Below the pieces are notes generated by a model that was not told the DNA's origin, searched no databases, and worked only from the letters and a program-made list of their open reading frames with translations. A program made the position numbers and the translations under genes. Positions 1 through 9,380 of a stretch of DNA of 64,000 nt are shown here, piece after piece. The DNA is from Krasilnikovia cinnamomea (GTDB lineage Bacteria > Actinomycetota > Actinomycetes > Mycobacteriales > Micromonosporaceae): positions 4,526,001-4,590,000 of the forward strand of contig NZ_SHKY01000001.1 in NCBI RefSeq assembly GCF_004217545.1. The letters run 5' to 3'. How positions within the stretch are numbered: the stretch's first letter is position 1; each line of letters begins with the position of its first letter.

Positions 1-171
1 ACCCATGTTCTCCCCACCGTGATGTCGTCCGGCGCCCATCTTCTCTCATGAATGCCAGGGCACCAATCCCGGATTCGTGCCGCGGTGGGGCCGGGCGAGG
101 GCGCAAAACGGCCGCGAACACCCATTCGGCCGTGCAGCGGATGTTCTGCGTCCCGGGCGGGGAGGATCAGA

Positions 172-1392
172 TCACTTGAGGTCGGCAGGGACCGGAAGTG
201 CGCTGCCCTTGATGAAGTTTTCCCAGCTCAGGTCCCATGCCGTCCAGCCGTTGCCCTGGACCAGCTTGTCGCCCGTGCCCCGCACCGTGATCGGGTCACC
301 GATCAGCGTGTGGTCGAACAGCCACCGGGCGTTCGACGGGGAAACATTGACACAGCCGTGCGAAACATTGCGGTGACCTTGGGCACCCACTGACCAGGAA
401 GCCGAGTGCACGTACTGTCCGCTCCAGGTCAGTCGCTGCGCGTAGTCAATGTTCATCCGGTAGCCGTTGGCGCCGTCGGTGTCCGTCGTGTCGAACACCG
501 TCGACGTGTGCTTGTCCATCACGACCATCGTGCCGCTCGAGGACGGGGTGCTCGGCTTGCCCAGGCTCACCGGAATGGTCCGGACCACCTTGCCCTCCCG
601 CAGCACCGTCATCTTCTTCGTCTTGTTCTCGACCTTCATCTCGAAGCTGCGGCCGATCTTCGCGGTGGCGGCCCGGTCCTTGGTGCCATAGCGTCCGCCG
701 CCGGTCGGCAGGCCACCCACTGCGAGACGCACCTTGAGCTGCGTGCCGGGCTGCCAGAACTTCGGCGCCCGGTAGTAGGCCTGCGTGCCGCTCGAGGTCC
801 ACGACCAGGCGCCGGGCTGCGGCGGGTCGGTCTGCACGAACATCCGCTTCTGTACGGCGGCCCGGTCCTTCTTCTTGATCCCGGGGTTGAACTCGGCCAC
901 CACCGGCATCGCCACTCCGTACGTGTGATCGTCGAAGAGGTACAGCCCCGTGCCGGTCCGGCGGGCCGGCTCGGGCATCGTGGTGAAGGTGGTCGTCGCG
1001 GTCGTCGTGGCGCCGCCCGGGTCGGCGGCGGTGACCGTCGCCGCGTACCGCTGCTTGTGCTTGAGGGGCTTGGCGGGCACCCAGGCCGAGCCGTCCGGGC
1101 GCAGCGTGCCCGCGACCGTCCCGCCCTTGGCGTCGCGCAGCGTGACCGTCTTGACCGTGCCGCCGGCGAGCTTGAGCCCGATCTCGGTGCTGACCGGCAG
1201 GTCCTTCTTGCCCGTCGCCGGGGTGATGGCGAGCGCGAGCGGAACCGTGGCCGCCACGGGCTGCGGCGCGGCCGTTGGGGGTGCGCTCGACGTCTGCGGG
1301 TCGGGCGAGGCATCCGCGCCTCCCGTGCATGCGGTCAGGGCGAAGACCGCCACGACCCCGACCGCTACCAGCGAGCGCTGCCTGCCAACCAT
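172..1392 (-). CDS. L,D-transpeptidase lipoprotein (YkuD domain, Ig-like N-terminal domains)
   Basis: This enzyme would form 3-3 cross-links in peptidoglycan on the outer face of the membrane. The N-terminus is a lipoprotein signal: a charged start, a hydrophobic stretch and the lipobox LTAC. A Ser/Pro/Ala linker follows, then Ig-like domains and a C-terminal YkuD domain. The active-site motif HGCVNVS is visible, with the upstream His in SASWSVGAQGHRNVSHGC. I chose the ATG at 1392 because the longer frame adds 15 residues ahead of the signal peptide. The length of about 406 aa is normal for actinobacterial Ldt lipoproteins. The gene is transcribed away from the neighbouring tRNA. Confidence 0.93.
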   Translation of the reverse strand: MVGRQRSLVAVGVVAVFALTACTGGADASPDPQTSSAPPTAAPQPVAATVPLALAITPATGKKDLPVSTEIGLKLAGGTVKTVTLRDAKGGTVAGTLRPDGSAWVPAKPLKHKQRYAATVTAADPGGATTTATTTFTTMPEPARRTGTGLYLFDDHTYGVAMPVVAEFNPGIKKKDRAAVQKRMFVQTDPPQPGAWSWTSSGTQAYYRAPKFWQPGTQLKVRLAVGGLPTGGGRYGTKDRAATAKIGRSFEMKVENKTKKMTVLREGKVVRTIPVSLGKPSTPSSSGTMVVMDKHTSTVFDTTDTDGANGYRMNIDYAQRLTWSGQYVHSASWSVGAQGHRNVSHGCVNVSPSNARWLFDHTLIGDPITVRGTGDKLVQGNGWTAWDLSWENFIKGSALPVPADLK

Positions 1393-1545
1393 GTCATCCC
1401 CGTTCTCGACCTTGCGCGGACATCCTGCCTGATCCATGCAAGATGTGGGGCCCGGTTGTGGATGACGTGGCCGAGGCGATCATGTGGGGATACCCGTTGG
1501 AGTGGGGGTTCGGGCCCGTGCTATCGTTTCCGTCGTTGTCAGCGA

Positions 1546-1618
1546 GCGCCGCTAGCTCAACTGGCAGAGCAGCGGACTCTTAATCCGCGGGTTGTAGGTT
1601 CGAGTCCTACGCGGCGCA
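1546..1618 (+). tRNA. tRNA-Lys (anticodon CTT)
   Basis: The acceptor stem GCGCCGC pairs with GCGGCGC at 1611-1617, and A1618 is the discriminator base. The D arm, a GCGGA/TCCGC anticodon stem with loop CTCTTAA, and a T arm containing GGTTCGAGTCC are all present. The anticodon CTT reads AAG (Lys). CCA is not encoded. The 3' half is duplicated at 12778-12821, so this gene is the integration target of the adjoining element. Confidence 0.97.
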
Positions 1619-1619
1619 C
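1576..1619 (+). repeat. attL: 44-bp tRNA-Lys 3'-end repeat
   Basis: Bases 1576-1619 run from inside the anticodon loop to one base past the discriminator. They match 12778-12821 without a mismatch in my alignment; the flanking bases differ on both sides. Integrases of actinobacterial elements commonly use the 3' half of a tRNA gene as attB, so this copy is read as attL. Confidence 0.9.
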
Positions 1620-1628
1620 AGTTGATCA

Positions 1629-1669
1629 AGGCTCTGATCAGGCATTTGACGCCGAATCAGAGCCTTTTT
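1629..1669 (+). terminator. Rho-independent terminator just inside attL
   Basis: AGGCTCTGAT (1629-1638) pairs perfectly with ATCAGAGCCT (1656-1665) and is followed by a T run. It lies only 10 bases after the tRNA-Lys att core, so it belongs to the integrated element and may now terminate the tRNA transcript. Confidence 0.85.
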
Positions 1670-1689
1670 CATGTCCCTTGTGGACGTTT

Positions 1690-1708
1690 GCGTGATCCGT
1701 GCGTGATC
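1690..1708 (+). promoter_or_regulatory. Putative integrase arm-type site, left
   Basis: GCGTGATC occurs twice (1690-1697 and 1701-1708), separated by CGT. The same pair, separated by CAT, occurs near the right end at 12630-12648. Paired direct repeats at both ends of an integrated element are typical of tyrosine-recombinase arm sites. The function is inferred. Confidence 0.55.
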
Positions 1709-1821
1709 TATAGATAATGATACGCCCCGACAGAGGGTGGCATTCTGGTGAGCGACAGGCCGCTCAACGGTGCCAGCCGACGGTCGTACCCGCTACTCCT
1801 GCGCAGAGGAGCAGCACCACC

Positions 1822-2058
1822 ATGTCCCTGATCGAGTCCACCACCGCCGATGCGTACATCGCCCTGCGCGCCGGGCGCGCGTTCGGCGACGACGCGATCC
1901 AGTCCGACTGCTCGCACTTGCCTCGGTGCTGCGCGGCGTCCAGAAGTACCTGGACCTACCCAAGCCCCGCCACCAAGCAGCCCATAAGGACCATCGGCAG
2001 CGGATCCGGCAAGGCATCCGGGGTTGCACTGCCACTTCCGGTGGGTGGTCGCCTATGA
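1822..2058 (+). CDS. Small hypothetical protein, probably frameshifted
   Basis: The ATG at 1822 follows a good ribosome site (AGAGGAG, 1805-1811). The first ~33 residues (MSLIESTTADAYIALRAGRA...) look like real protein. From about 1920 this frame becomes Ser/Pro/Arg-rich, while the neighbouring frame reads a more natural helical stretch (ASVLRGVQKYLDLPKPRHQA). A single frameshift near 1920 would join the two. I do not recognise a family. The decay matches the rest of the element. Confidence 0.35.
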   Translation: MSLIESTTADAYIALRAGRAFGDDAIQSDCSHLPRCCAASRSTWTYPSPATKQPIRTIGSGSGKASGVALPLPVGGRL

Positions 2059-2126
2059 CCCAGGGTAGGGGTTGGTTACGGCTCCGGGCCGATGCGCTGG
2101 CGTCCTCGGGCGACCAGACTTGTCCC

Positions 2127-2408
2127 ATGCTTCCGCAGCCCGCCGCTGACGACGAGACCGCGATCGACCCAGCGAGCGGGTGTCCGGACGTATCGCCGGG
2201 CAACAGCGGACAGCGTTGGTGGATCGGTGCCGCAATCACCCTGTTCGCCGCGCTGATGATCCTGCGTGGGCTCGTCCGTGCCGGTTCGTTCGCCGATGCA
2301 CCGCTGCTCCGGCATTGGTACGTGCAACTGGCGATCGGCGTCGCCGCGGCCGCCGGCAGTGCCGCCATGTTCTGGCTGTTGGGCCGGGCCTACCGGCGGC
2401 GGCATTGA
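2127..2408 (+). CDS. Small membrane protein, two helices
   Basis: This is a 93-aa protein of unknown function. After a polar, Asp/Pro-rich N-terminus of about 30 residues come two hydrophobic segments (residues ~32-50 and ~66-86) and a basic tail ending RAYRRRH, suggesting an integral membrane protein with both ends inside. The ATG at 2127 was chosen because the longer upstream frame reads as non-coding. No family is recognised. It lies alone between the left att site and an opposite-strand membrane gene. Confidence 0.5.
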   Translation: MLPQPAADDETAIDPASGCPDVSPGNSGQRWWIGAAITLFAALMILRGLVRAGSFADAPLLRHWYVQLAIGVAAAAGSAAMFWLLGRAYRRRH

Positions 2409-2694
2409 CCGTTCCAACGGACGGCCAGGCGGTTCGCGTACGGCGTGACGTTCGAACGTGGTCACCCGTACCGGTACGGCGGGCCCGAAGGGGGCGGCGG
2501 CGCTCACGCGATCTCGACGAGCTCGTCGAGCGGTCTTCGGGAATCCCTGAGTGGAGTCCATGCAGTCGCGGCCGGCGTTCTCGGCGAGCAGCTCGCCGTT
2601 CTCGGTGACTCGGCGCGCCTGCCGGCCCCGGTTGGTCGGCTTCGAGCGGATCCACGCGGCCAACTACGGCGCCTGCGTCCGCGAGAGGAAGCGG

Positions 2695-3003
2695 TCAGTC
2701 GGTGGCTATGCGGATCAGGGCGTTGCCGCCCAGCAGCAGCACGTCGGCTCCCGCGATGAAGGCCATTCCTCGGTGCAGCCGGCGTGCGGCCGCCTCTGGG
2801 TCGGCTTCCCGGAAGCCCTGGGCGATGCTGATCAGCCCGGCCAGGACCAGCGGCGCACCGCCGATCAGGAGCAGCCCGACCGAGCGCGGCGTGTTCCCGC
2901 GGGCCACCAGCAGGGCGATCATCGCGGCTGGCAGGATCCCGAAGAAGACCGCGGCGAGTCCTGCGTACAACTTCAGCGGGCGCGTCGGGTCGGTCGTCTG
3001 CAC
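2695..3003 (-). CDS. Small membrane protein, three helices
   Basis: This is a 102-aa protein with a short polar N-terminus and three hydrophobic segments, roughly residues 11-33, 41-61 and 79-97. An Arg/Glu-rich loop (FREADPEAAARRLHRG) separates the last two. The layout is that of a small integral membrane protein, and I recognise no catalytic motif. The ~290 bases to its left hold no gene I can support. Confidence 0.6.
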   Translation of the reverse strand: MQTTDPTRPLKLYAGLAAVFFGILPAAMIALLVARGNTPRSVGLLLIGGAPLVLAGLISIAQGFREADPEAAARRLHRGMAFIAGADVLLLGGNALIRIATD

Positions 3004-3190
3004 CGGCCGATATTAGACGGCCCGGTGCAGCTGTTTGCGCGCGACGTGCAGGCTCACGACACCGGAGTCGCCCTCTGTGGTGTCCCGGACTGGGTCGCTG
3101 GCACCGTACGTGTCGTTGGACAGGAAATCGGTGTCGTCGATGCGTGCCTGACCGGAGCCCATGAGCGGCTGCGGGCCGTATCGTCGGACC

Positions 3191-3573
3191 ATGATCAATC
3201 CCGAGACGGCGCCGCTCGACGACACCCGCGAAGATCTCGCCGCGGCGAACGTCGAGGTGCTGCTTGCCGCGGCCCGCGACCGGGGCAAGGCGCTCGGCGA
3301 GCCAGTCCGGGATCCCGCCGCCGACCGGGACGGCTGGGACGTGCCCGCCGCAGACGGCTCGGTCGTACGGCTGCTCATGCCAGGCGTGGAGCTGACGCGG
3401 CTCCGTGATGACATCACCGCCCAGCCGCCGTGCCTATACCTCAGCGGCGGGGCCTGGTGGTGGCCGACGCCGTCCGGCTGCTGGCCAGCCCGGCGCGCTG
3501 GGGCAGCAGCCCCCGCAGGAAGCCGGACGACCAGATCAGCCCAAACCTGACACAAGATTCCTTATCGACCTGA
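3191..3573 (+). pseudogene. Frameshifted small protein, unknown function
   Basis: The frame from ATG 3191 reads a normal acidic, helical protein (MINPETAPLDDTREDLAAAN...) through the segment PPCLYLSGG. It then turns into Trp/Pro/Arg nonsense. One frame over, starting near 3455, a natural continuation appears (LVVADAVRLLASPARWGSS) that ends at the TGA at 3571-3573. The break sits in a GGCGGGGCCTGGTGG tract. Joined, the product would be about 127 aa. I do not recognise a family. It is either a pseudogene or a sequence error. Confidence 0.55.
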
Positions 3574-3596
3574 CGGACCGGGAAGTCGGCCCGGGA

Positions 3597-3720
3597 TCAG
3601 CACCCGGTTGTGAGGTGATCGATCAGCCAGGAGGCGACTGCTTTGACGAGTCCCGCGAATGCGCCGGTGATAGCCGCTGTGGTGAGCTGAGTCCGGCGTT
3701 CCTGATGGCGCGCTGTGTGT
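3597..3720 (-). CDS. Possible small helical peptide (short ORF)
   Basis: On the minus strand one frame reads ERRTQLTTAAITGAFAGLVK followed by AVASWLIDHLTTGC and a TGA at 3597-3599. The hydrophobic-helical composition looks like a real short protein rather than shadow sequence. I could not find a convincing ATG or GTG with a ribosome site, so the 5' end is only approximate. It could be the tail of a decayed gene. Confidence 0.25.
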
Positions 3721-3878
3721 GGCTGGTGGTCATCGGAATGCTCCAGGGGTCTTGGAAGGAAACTGTCAGCCAGCGCCGGCTGGTTTCCAGACTCAGGGCT
3801 GCCCTAATGATCCACCCGGGTGCCGATGAGTGTTGTTCGGTACGCGGTGGAGGGTGAGTCGGGCAAGCTGGATCGGCG

Positions 3879-5460
3879 ATGGATGCCGACAAGTCCCGAC
3901 GAGTAGGTCGCCAGGCGGCGGGTGGACCAGTGCGCCAGCCGCGGAGTCTGGCTCGGCCCGATCTTGCTCCCGGAGCGCAACGGGAGATCCGTGGTCTGCT
4001 CTACGACTTACACGAGAGGGCCGGTCGGCCAGCGCTGGAGGACCTTGAAAGGCAGATCGCCGCCGACGAGCGCCTGGAAGGCTCACCGAAGAAGGACTTG
4101 ATCCACAAAATCATCAGCCGGGGGGTCCAGCGACACTAGACGACGTCCGCGCAGTCGCCCGGACGCTTGCCCGCGCGTGCGGCATGGATGAGTTCGGGAT
4201 GGCCGCGCAGGTCGCAAAGCAGGCGGACCCGCCCGGACCAGGACCCTCGGCGGAGGCACAACAATCGCACGTGGGTCGCCCGCTTGGCGAGTGTGATCCG
4301 TTGATGCTGGAGGTGCACCCAGCGATCCAACTCCCTGGTGAGCAGACGGATCGGTTACCCGGATACGTGCCATGGGCACACGACACCCACATGCGTCAGG
4401 CCGCCGATCACGTCATGCAGGGGACCTCCGCGTTGGTGACACTGGTGGGCGGGTCCTCGACCGGCAAGACCAGAGCCTGCTGGGAACTCGCCCAATACCT
4501 AGATCGGCAGCAGCCAGGCCGGTGGCGGCTGTGGCACCCTTATGATCCGAGCAGACCGGAAGCAACCGCAGCCGCGCTCGACCAGGTCGGCCCGTACACA
4601 ATCGTCTGGCTCAACGAGGCCCAGCACTACCTATCCCCGCCAGACGTACGTCTAGGTGAGCGGGTCGCCGCTGGGCTGCGCGCCTTGCTGCACGATAGGC
4701 AGCGTGGGCCCGTGCTAGTGCTGGCCACGCTCTGGCAGGAGTTCTGGTCGACATTGACCACCCGGCCGCGCGCCGGACAACCGGATCCGTACACACAAGC
4801 CCGCGATCTCCTCACGGGCACCAGAGTCAGCGTTGCCGACGGGTTCACCCCCGTCGAGCTTGCCGGGCTGGACCAGGCCAAGGTGGATCCTCGGTTCCGT
4901 GTGGCCGCCGATCGCGCCGAGGGCGGGCGGATCATCCAGTACCTAGCGGGCGCGCCGGAGCTGAAGGACCGTTACCAGACCGCTCCTCGGCCGCGCGGGC
5001 GATCATCGATGTTGCGATGGATGCCCGTCGGCTCGGCCACCCCCTCGCCATCCCACATACGATGCTGGCCCATGCTGCACCGGGCTATCTTGACGATCAC
5101 GACTGGGACAGCCTGGGTGAGGACTGGCTGGAGCAGGCCCTGGCCTACACCGCCACCCCGTGCAAAGGAGCGCGTGGTCCGCTGACCCGTATCCGTCCTC
5201 GTCCAGACGACCTGCGTGTAAACCGCCAGCCGCACTACCGGCTGGCCGACTACCTCGAACAACTCGGTCGCACCGAGCGCGCTGGCACCTACCCGCCCGA
5301 AAGTCTGTGGACCGCCTTCGCCGCCACCGGTGCAGCAGACCCCTGTTCGCCGCACGGCACCAGAGCGCGTGAGAGGTCCCACGGATGTCATCGTGGGCTG
5401 CTGACGCCCGGGTGGGCGCTGGTGCTGCAACGGCACTCAGCAAGCGAAACGTATCGATGA
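3879..5460 (+). pseudogene. Broken P-loop ATPase gene (STAND/TPR-type), two frameshifts and truncated 3' end
   Basis: Three frames together give one protein. The N-terminal part from ATG 3879 ends in KKDLIHKIISRG; a G6 run near 4119-4124 shifts into the frame GPATLDDVRAVARTLARACG. That part contains a Walker A motif (GGSSTGKTRA, ~4450) and a Walker B-like IVWLNEA. A second shift near 5000 leads to AMDARRLGHPLAIPHTMLAH and DWLEQALAYTATPCKGARGP. This architecture resembles large actinobacterial regulatory ATPases that normally continue into C-terminal repeats, absent here. The normal length is inferred from family memory, not from this sequence. Confidence 0.65.
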
Positions 5461-5617
5461 TCGGCTCGTTGAGTGGTAGACGGCGGCGATCGAGTTTGAT
5501 CAGTTGTCGGATGAGTTGGCGGCTGCATGCCCGGTTCGCCGGTCCGGGCCCGCGGTGCATGCCGCGAAGGTGACGATGCGCGCGAAGCACCGAGAGGCGC
5601 GTGCTGCGCTGTGCTGG

Positions 5618-5935
5618 TCATGCTGCCTTCGGGGTGACACGACGGCTGGCCAACCATGCTCGCACGTCCTCGATCGAGTTCATGATCACGGGTTCGGACA
5701 GTGCGATGAACGGCGGCCCCTTGCAGCGGCCGGGCCGTCCGCCAGCGTCGCAGGCTGGATGGATCCACGCGCAGCATCCGGGCCAGCACCTCCGGGGTGC
5801 CGCCTCGGTCAGGCGGATGCCGGTGAGATGTTCGGCCAGGGCCGCGGGACGGTCGGTCGCGTCGCTGTCGTAAGTCCATCCGGAATCGCCGGCCTCGGCG
5901 GCGGCTATCCCCGGTACGTGTCGTGGTTGGCCCAT
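5618..5935 (-). pseudogene. Excisionase-like helix-turn-helix gene with two compensating frameshifts
   Basis: The C-terminus in one frame reads GPPFIALSEPVIMNSIEDVR then AWLASRRVTPKAA, the classic ending of excisionase/MerR-like HTH proteins of actinobacterial integrative elements. The expected HTH helix (PEVLARMLRVDPSSLRRWRT) is present but in the neighbouring frame, between about 5730 and 5810. The N-terminal frame (LAEHLTGIRLT) matches the first one. Two opposite single-base changes explain this. In its present state the HTH would be scrambled. An excisionase fits the att sites flanking this region, but no intact integrase lies beside it. Confidence 0.6.
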
Positions 5936-5976
5936 GCCGTTATGTTGGCGCGCTGGATGGATGGGGAAGGACCACG

Positions 5977-8598
5977 ATGCAACTGGACAAGTCCGACCGT
6001 TGCTCCGCGGTGTGGCCGCTGGTGGGGCGGGACGCAGAGGTGGACCGGCTGTGTGCGGTCCTGACTGCCGGTAACGGCGGGGTGTTGCTTGTCGGCGACG
6101 CCGGTGTCGGCAAGAGCAGGCTGGCGGCCGCCGCGCTGGACGCCTGCGAACGGGCGGGTCAGGCGGTGGTTCGGGTCATCGGCACGCCGGGCTGGCAGGA
6201 GGTGCCGTTCGGTGCGCTGGTCGGTCTGGTTCAGGCCGCGCCGGCGGATGTCGCGGACGCGTTCCGGTACCTGGCGGGGCGACTGGGTGAACTCGTCGGA
6301 GCGCGGCCGGTGGTGGTGGGGGTCGACGACGCACACTGGCTTGACGAGTCGAGTGCGGCGCTGCTCGAGCGGCTCGTCGCCGATGGCGTCGTCAGCCTGC
6401 TGGCCGTCGTGCGTACCGACATGGTCGCGGCGATGCCGTCGGTGCTCGCCCGCCGGATCGGTGACCTCCGGCGGATGGACGTGTCGGCGCTGAACCGGTC
6501 CGACCTGCGGGAGCTGATCGGTGGCGCACTGGGCGGCGTGGTGGACGGGCTGACGCACGACGTCCTGTGGCAGCTGACATTGGGAAACCCGCTGTTCGTG
6601 CGCGAGGTGCTGAGACACGCGTGCGACACCGGCGCGGTGGCGCTGGAGGATGGGCTCTGGGTGTGGCGGGGAGAGCAGGAAACCCCGCTGCGCCTCGGTG
6701 ACATGGTCGCCTGGACCGTGCGGGGGCTGTCCGAAGCGGAGCGCGCGGCCCTCACCTACGTGGCGTACGCCGAGCCGATCCCGTTGACCATGCTGGAGCA
6801 CCTGGTCGACTCCGGGGCGGCCGAACGGCTGGAGGAACGCGGCCTGATCCGGCTGGGCACCGTCGGTGGATCGTTCTCCGTCCGACTGGGGCATCCGATG
6901 TACGGCGAGGCGGTGCGCGCGGGCATCGGCAGCCTGCGAGCCCGCCGGGTGTTGCGGGAGTTGGCGGACGTGATGGAGCGACCGGGTGCCACGGCTGAGG
7001 ATCGGCTGCGGGCTGTATCCTGGCGCTGCCAGGCCGGGCTGCCGGTGGAGGAGAAGGACCTCGTCGTCGCCGTCGAGGACGCGCTGCTGCGGGGCGGCGC
7101 CGCGCTGGCTCACCGACTCGCGGGGCACCTGCCGGCACCGCTCGATGTCTGGCACCAGGGGCGGGCCGCCGTCGCGCTGGGCCGCTGCGAGGAGGCCGAC
7201 GCCCAGCTCGCCGCCGCGTACACCGAACTGACCGACCCCGCCGACCGGGCCCGAGCGGCGGCGTTGCGCGCCCTCAACCTGTTCTGGGGTCTGCGTCAGC
7301 CGGAGGTGGCGGACGCGGTGCTTGCCGAGGCGACCCGCGCCCTGCCCGCCGAGGTGCGGCACGAACTGTTCGGCGTCGAGGCGGCAATCGCGGTGTTCTG
7401 CGGCCGAGGACCGGAGGCGTTGGAGGCGATCAGTGTCGCCCTTTCGCAGCCGTCCATCGACCCGCTGCTCGCCACGGCTGTCGCGCCGCTACGTCCGTAC
7501 CTGCTGGTGTTCGCCGGGGCCCCGGCCCTGGCCGCGGCGGAGTTCGACGCCGGTGAGCTGCCGATCCCGCAGATCTGGGCGACGATGCGCGCGGCCACCC
7601 AGTCCTGTCACGTACATGCCCTGGTCATGTGTGGGCGCCTGGCCGAGGCGGCGGAGATCTGCGGGCGTTACTACCACGATGCTGTTGCCAGCGGCTCACC
7701 GGACGCGGTCGGGCTGCTGGCGATGATGTCGGGAGTCTGCGCCGGCGACGCCGGCAGGCTGCGCGAGGCGGTGCGTTGGGCGGCAGAGGCGCGGGCGGTC
7801 ACGGATGCCCGGACATTGTTTCCCGTGCGGGCCAACATTCTCGCGATGCAGGCATGGTGGGCGTCGCATCTGGGCGACTTCGACGACGCCCGGCGGACGT
7901 TGGCGGAGGCCGTGGCCTGCCTGCCCGACGGCGGGGCGGCGGACTACGCGGCGGTCAGCGAGGCCTGGCTGATCGCCATGTCGGGGGAGCGGGTGCGCGC
8001 CGTGCAGCTGCTGAGCGAACTCGGGGCACGTTTCGCTGACGCCGGGCTGGTGGCCATGGCGATCGAGGCGCTGCAACTGCTGTGCCGGGTGGCACCGTCC
8101 GCACCGGCGGCCGCCGAACTGCGACGGGTGGCCGGTCTGTCCGATAGTCCCCTGTTCGCCTGGTACGCCGACTACGCCGAGGTCGTGCTGGACGGCGACC
8201 CCGGCCGGCTGGAGCAGGCCAGCGAAGAGTGGCAGGCCCGCGGCTTCGGCACCCTGGCGCTGGAGGCTGCGGCCCGGGCCGCAGCCGCGTATGGCGACAC
8301 CGACCGACGCGCCGCGGCCCGGCTCGGCCGCCGGGTCGAGCAGTTGCGCGACGAGTGCGACGGCTTCTGGCCGGCCTGGCTTCCCCGCAACGTACCGGCC
8401 CGCGGGCTGCTGACCGAGCGTGAGCTGGAGGTTTGCACGCTGGCCGCAGCCGGACTGGGCAACACCGAGATCGCCGAACGGCTGGTGCTGTCGGTGCGCA
8501 CGGTGGAGAACCACCTCCAGCGCTCCTACGAGAAGCTCGGGGTTCGCGGCCGGCGCGAGTTGCGGTCGGCGGTAGCGCCCACCGTGCCGGCTGAGTAG
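5977..8598 (+). CDS. LuxR-family regulator with N-terminal AAA/STAND ATPase
   Basis: This is a large transcriptional regulator of 873 aa. The N-terminus has WPLVGRDAEVDRL followed by Walker A GDAGVGKSR (about residues 33-41) and a Walker B-like VVVGVDDAHWL. The middle is an Ala/Leu-rich repeat region of TPR type. The last ~60 residues are a LuxR HTH (LTERELEVCTLAAAGLGNTE, then VRTVENHLQRSYEKLGV). I chose ATG 5977 because GGGAAGG sits just upstream; the longer frame lacks a site. Such LAL-type regulators switch on neighbouring genes when ligand and ATP bind. Its target is unknown; the secreted-protein gene directly downstream is a candidate. Confidence 0.92.
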   Translation: MQLDKSDRCSAVWPLVGRDAEVDRLCAVLTAGNGGVLLVGDAGVGKSRLAAAALDACERAGQAVVRVIGTPGWQEVPFGALVGLVQAAPADVADAFRYLAGRLGELVGARPVVVGVDDAHWLDESSAALLERLVADGVVSLLAVVRTDMVAAMPSVLARRIGDLRRMDVSALNRSDLRELIGGALGGVVDGLTHDVLWQLTLGNPLFVREVLRHACDTGAVALEDGLWVWRGEQETPLRLGDMVAWTVRGLSEAERAALTYVAYAEPIPLTMLEHLVDSGAAERLEERGLIRLGTVGGSFSVRLGHPMYGEAVRAGIGSLRARRVLRELADVMERPGATAEDRLRAVSWRCQAGLPVEEKDLVVAVEDALLRGGAALAHRLAGHLPAPLDVWHQGRAAVALGRCEEADAQLAAAYTELTDPADRARAAALRALNLFWGLRQPEVADAVLAEATRALPAEVRHELFGVEAAIAVFCGRGPEALEAISVALSQPSIDPLLATAVAPLRPYLLVFAGAPALAAAEFDAGELPIPQIWATMRAATQSCHVHALVMCGRLAEAAEICGRYYHDAVASGSPDAVGLLAMMSGVCAGDAGRLREAVRWAAEARAVTDARTLFPVRANILAMQAWWASHLGDFDDARRTLAEAVACLPDGGAADYAAVSEAWLIAMSGERVRAVQLLSELGARFADAGLVAMAIEALQLLCRVAPSAPAAAELRRVAGLSDSPLFAWYADYAEVVLDGDPGRLEQASEEWQARGFGTLALEAAARAAAAYGDTDRRAAARLGRRVEQLRDECDGFWPAWLPRNVPARGLLTERELEVCTLAAAGLGNTEIAERLVLSVRTVENHLQRSYEKLGVRGRRELRSAVAPTVPAE

Positions 8599-8847
8599 CG
8601 CGCCGGCCGCAGGCCAGCCGGTTGAGTACCGGCCACTCAGGACAGCGCACCACCGGACCGACAGAGTTGATCTCGGTCCGGGCGCGGTGTCCGGCCGGGG
8701 GATGACACAGGCACGTCAGCAACCGACGCCGGTCGACGCGAGGGGGAATCGGGGGCAGGCCGGCAACTGCTGGTGAACCAGGTATCTGCACTGGCCGATC
8801 GGCGGGCTGGGGGATGGCGCGCCGGGATCCATGCACAAGGGGAATTC

Positions 8848-9360
8848 ATGAGCAAGAAGTTGTCAGCTGCACTGGCCACCGCCGTCGTTGCCGTTGTAGT
8901 TGCGGTAACGCCGGGAGCCGCTCAGGCGACTGAGTGGAGGCCTGTCCGCGCCGTCAAGGCGGGTGTGGGGGCGGGTCCCGTCGGTTTTCAGGTTGTCTGG
9001 CCGGGCCAGTCGTACTGGGTGCGGTGCGACGGAGAGATCTGGTCGGGCGTCTGGTTCACCGGCAACAACAGTGCGATGGGCTGGACGCAGCAGGCCTGGC
9101 CGGAGAACGGCTTTCCGACGAGCGAGGCGCCGAAGTACGCGGCGATCGGCCGCTACGTGCGGCTGAACGCGGACAACTCGAACTCGACCGACGTCAGTAC
9201 GTGGAAGTACATCGGCGTGGGGGCTACGCCGCTGGAAAACCCGTTCCGCACCAACGCGGTGCTCCAGGTCTGGATCAACGACGACAATTCGCGTACCGGC
9301 AGCGGCCAGTTCGACTGCCGCTCGTCCTACTGGCCGGTGGGCGACCCCCGGGAGTCGTAG
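8848..9360 (+). CDS. Secreted protein of unknown function
   Basis: This 170-aa protein begins with a Sec signal peptide (MSKKLSAALATAVVAVVVAV, then TPGAAQA as the likely cleavage site). The mature part is Trp/Gly/Asn-rich with only two cysteines (VRCDGE and FDCRSS), which may form one disulfide. No enzyme motif is recognised. The start at ATG 8848 is supported by AAGGGGA upstream. It lies about 250 bases after the LuxR regulator in the same direction and is followed by a strong hairpin. Confidence 0.8.
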   Translation: MSKKLSAALATAVVAVVVAVTPGAAQATEWRPVRAVKAGVGAGPVGFQVVWPGQSYWVRCDGEIWSGVWFTGNNSAMGWTQQAWPENGFPTSEAPKYAAIGRYVRLNADNSNSTDVSTWKYIGVGATPLENPFRTNAVLQVWINDDNSRTGSGQFDCRSSYWPVGDPRES

Positions 9361-9380
9361 GGTGCGATTCAGGTAACAGC

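Noticed and set aside
406..1695. Long plus-strand ORF opposite the L,D-transpeptidase
   Set aside because: His/Arg/Gly-rich composition without any motif, and it reads through the tRNA gene. It is a shadow of the real gene.
5440..5590. Minus-strand peptide RQLIRQLIKLDRRRLPLNEP resembling the middle of IS110 transposases
   Set aside because: Only about 30 residues look similar, no catalytic motif is present, and it is not adjacent to the clear IS110 tail at 9729. Too weak to list as a feature.
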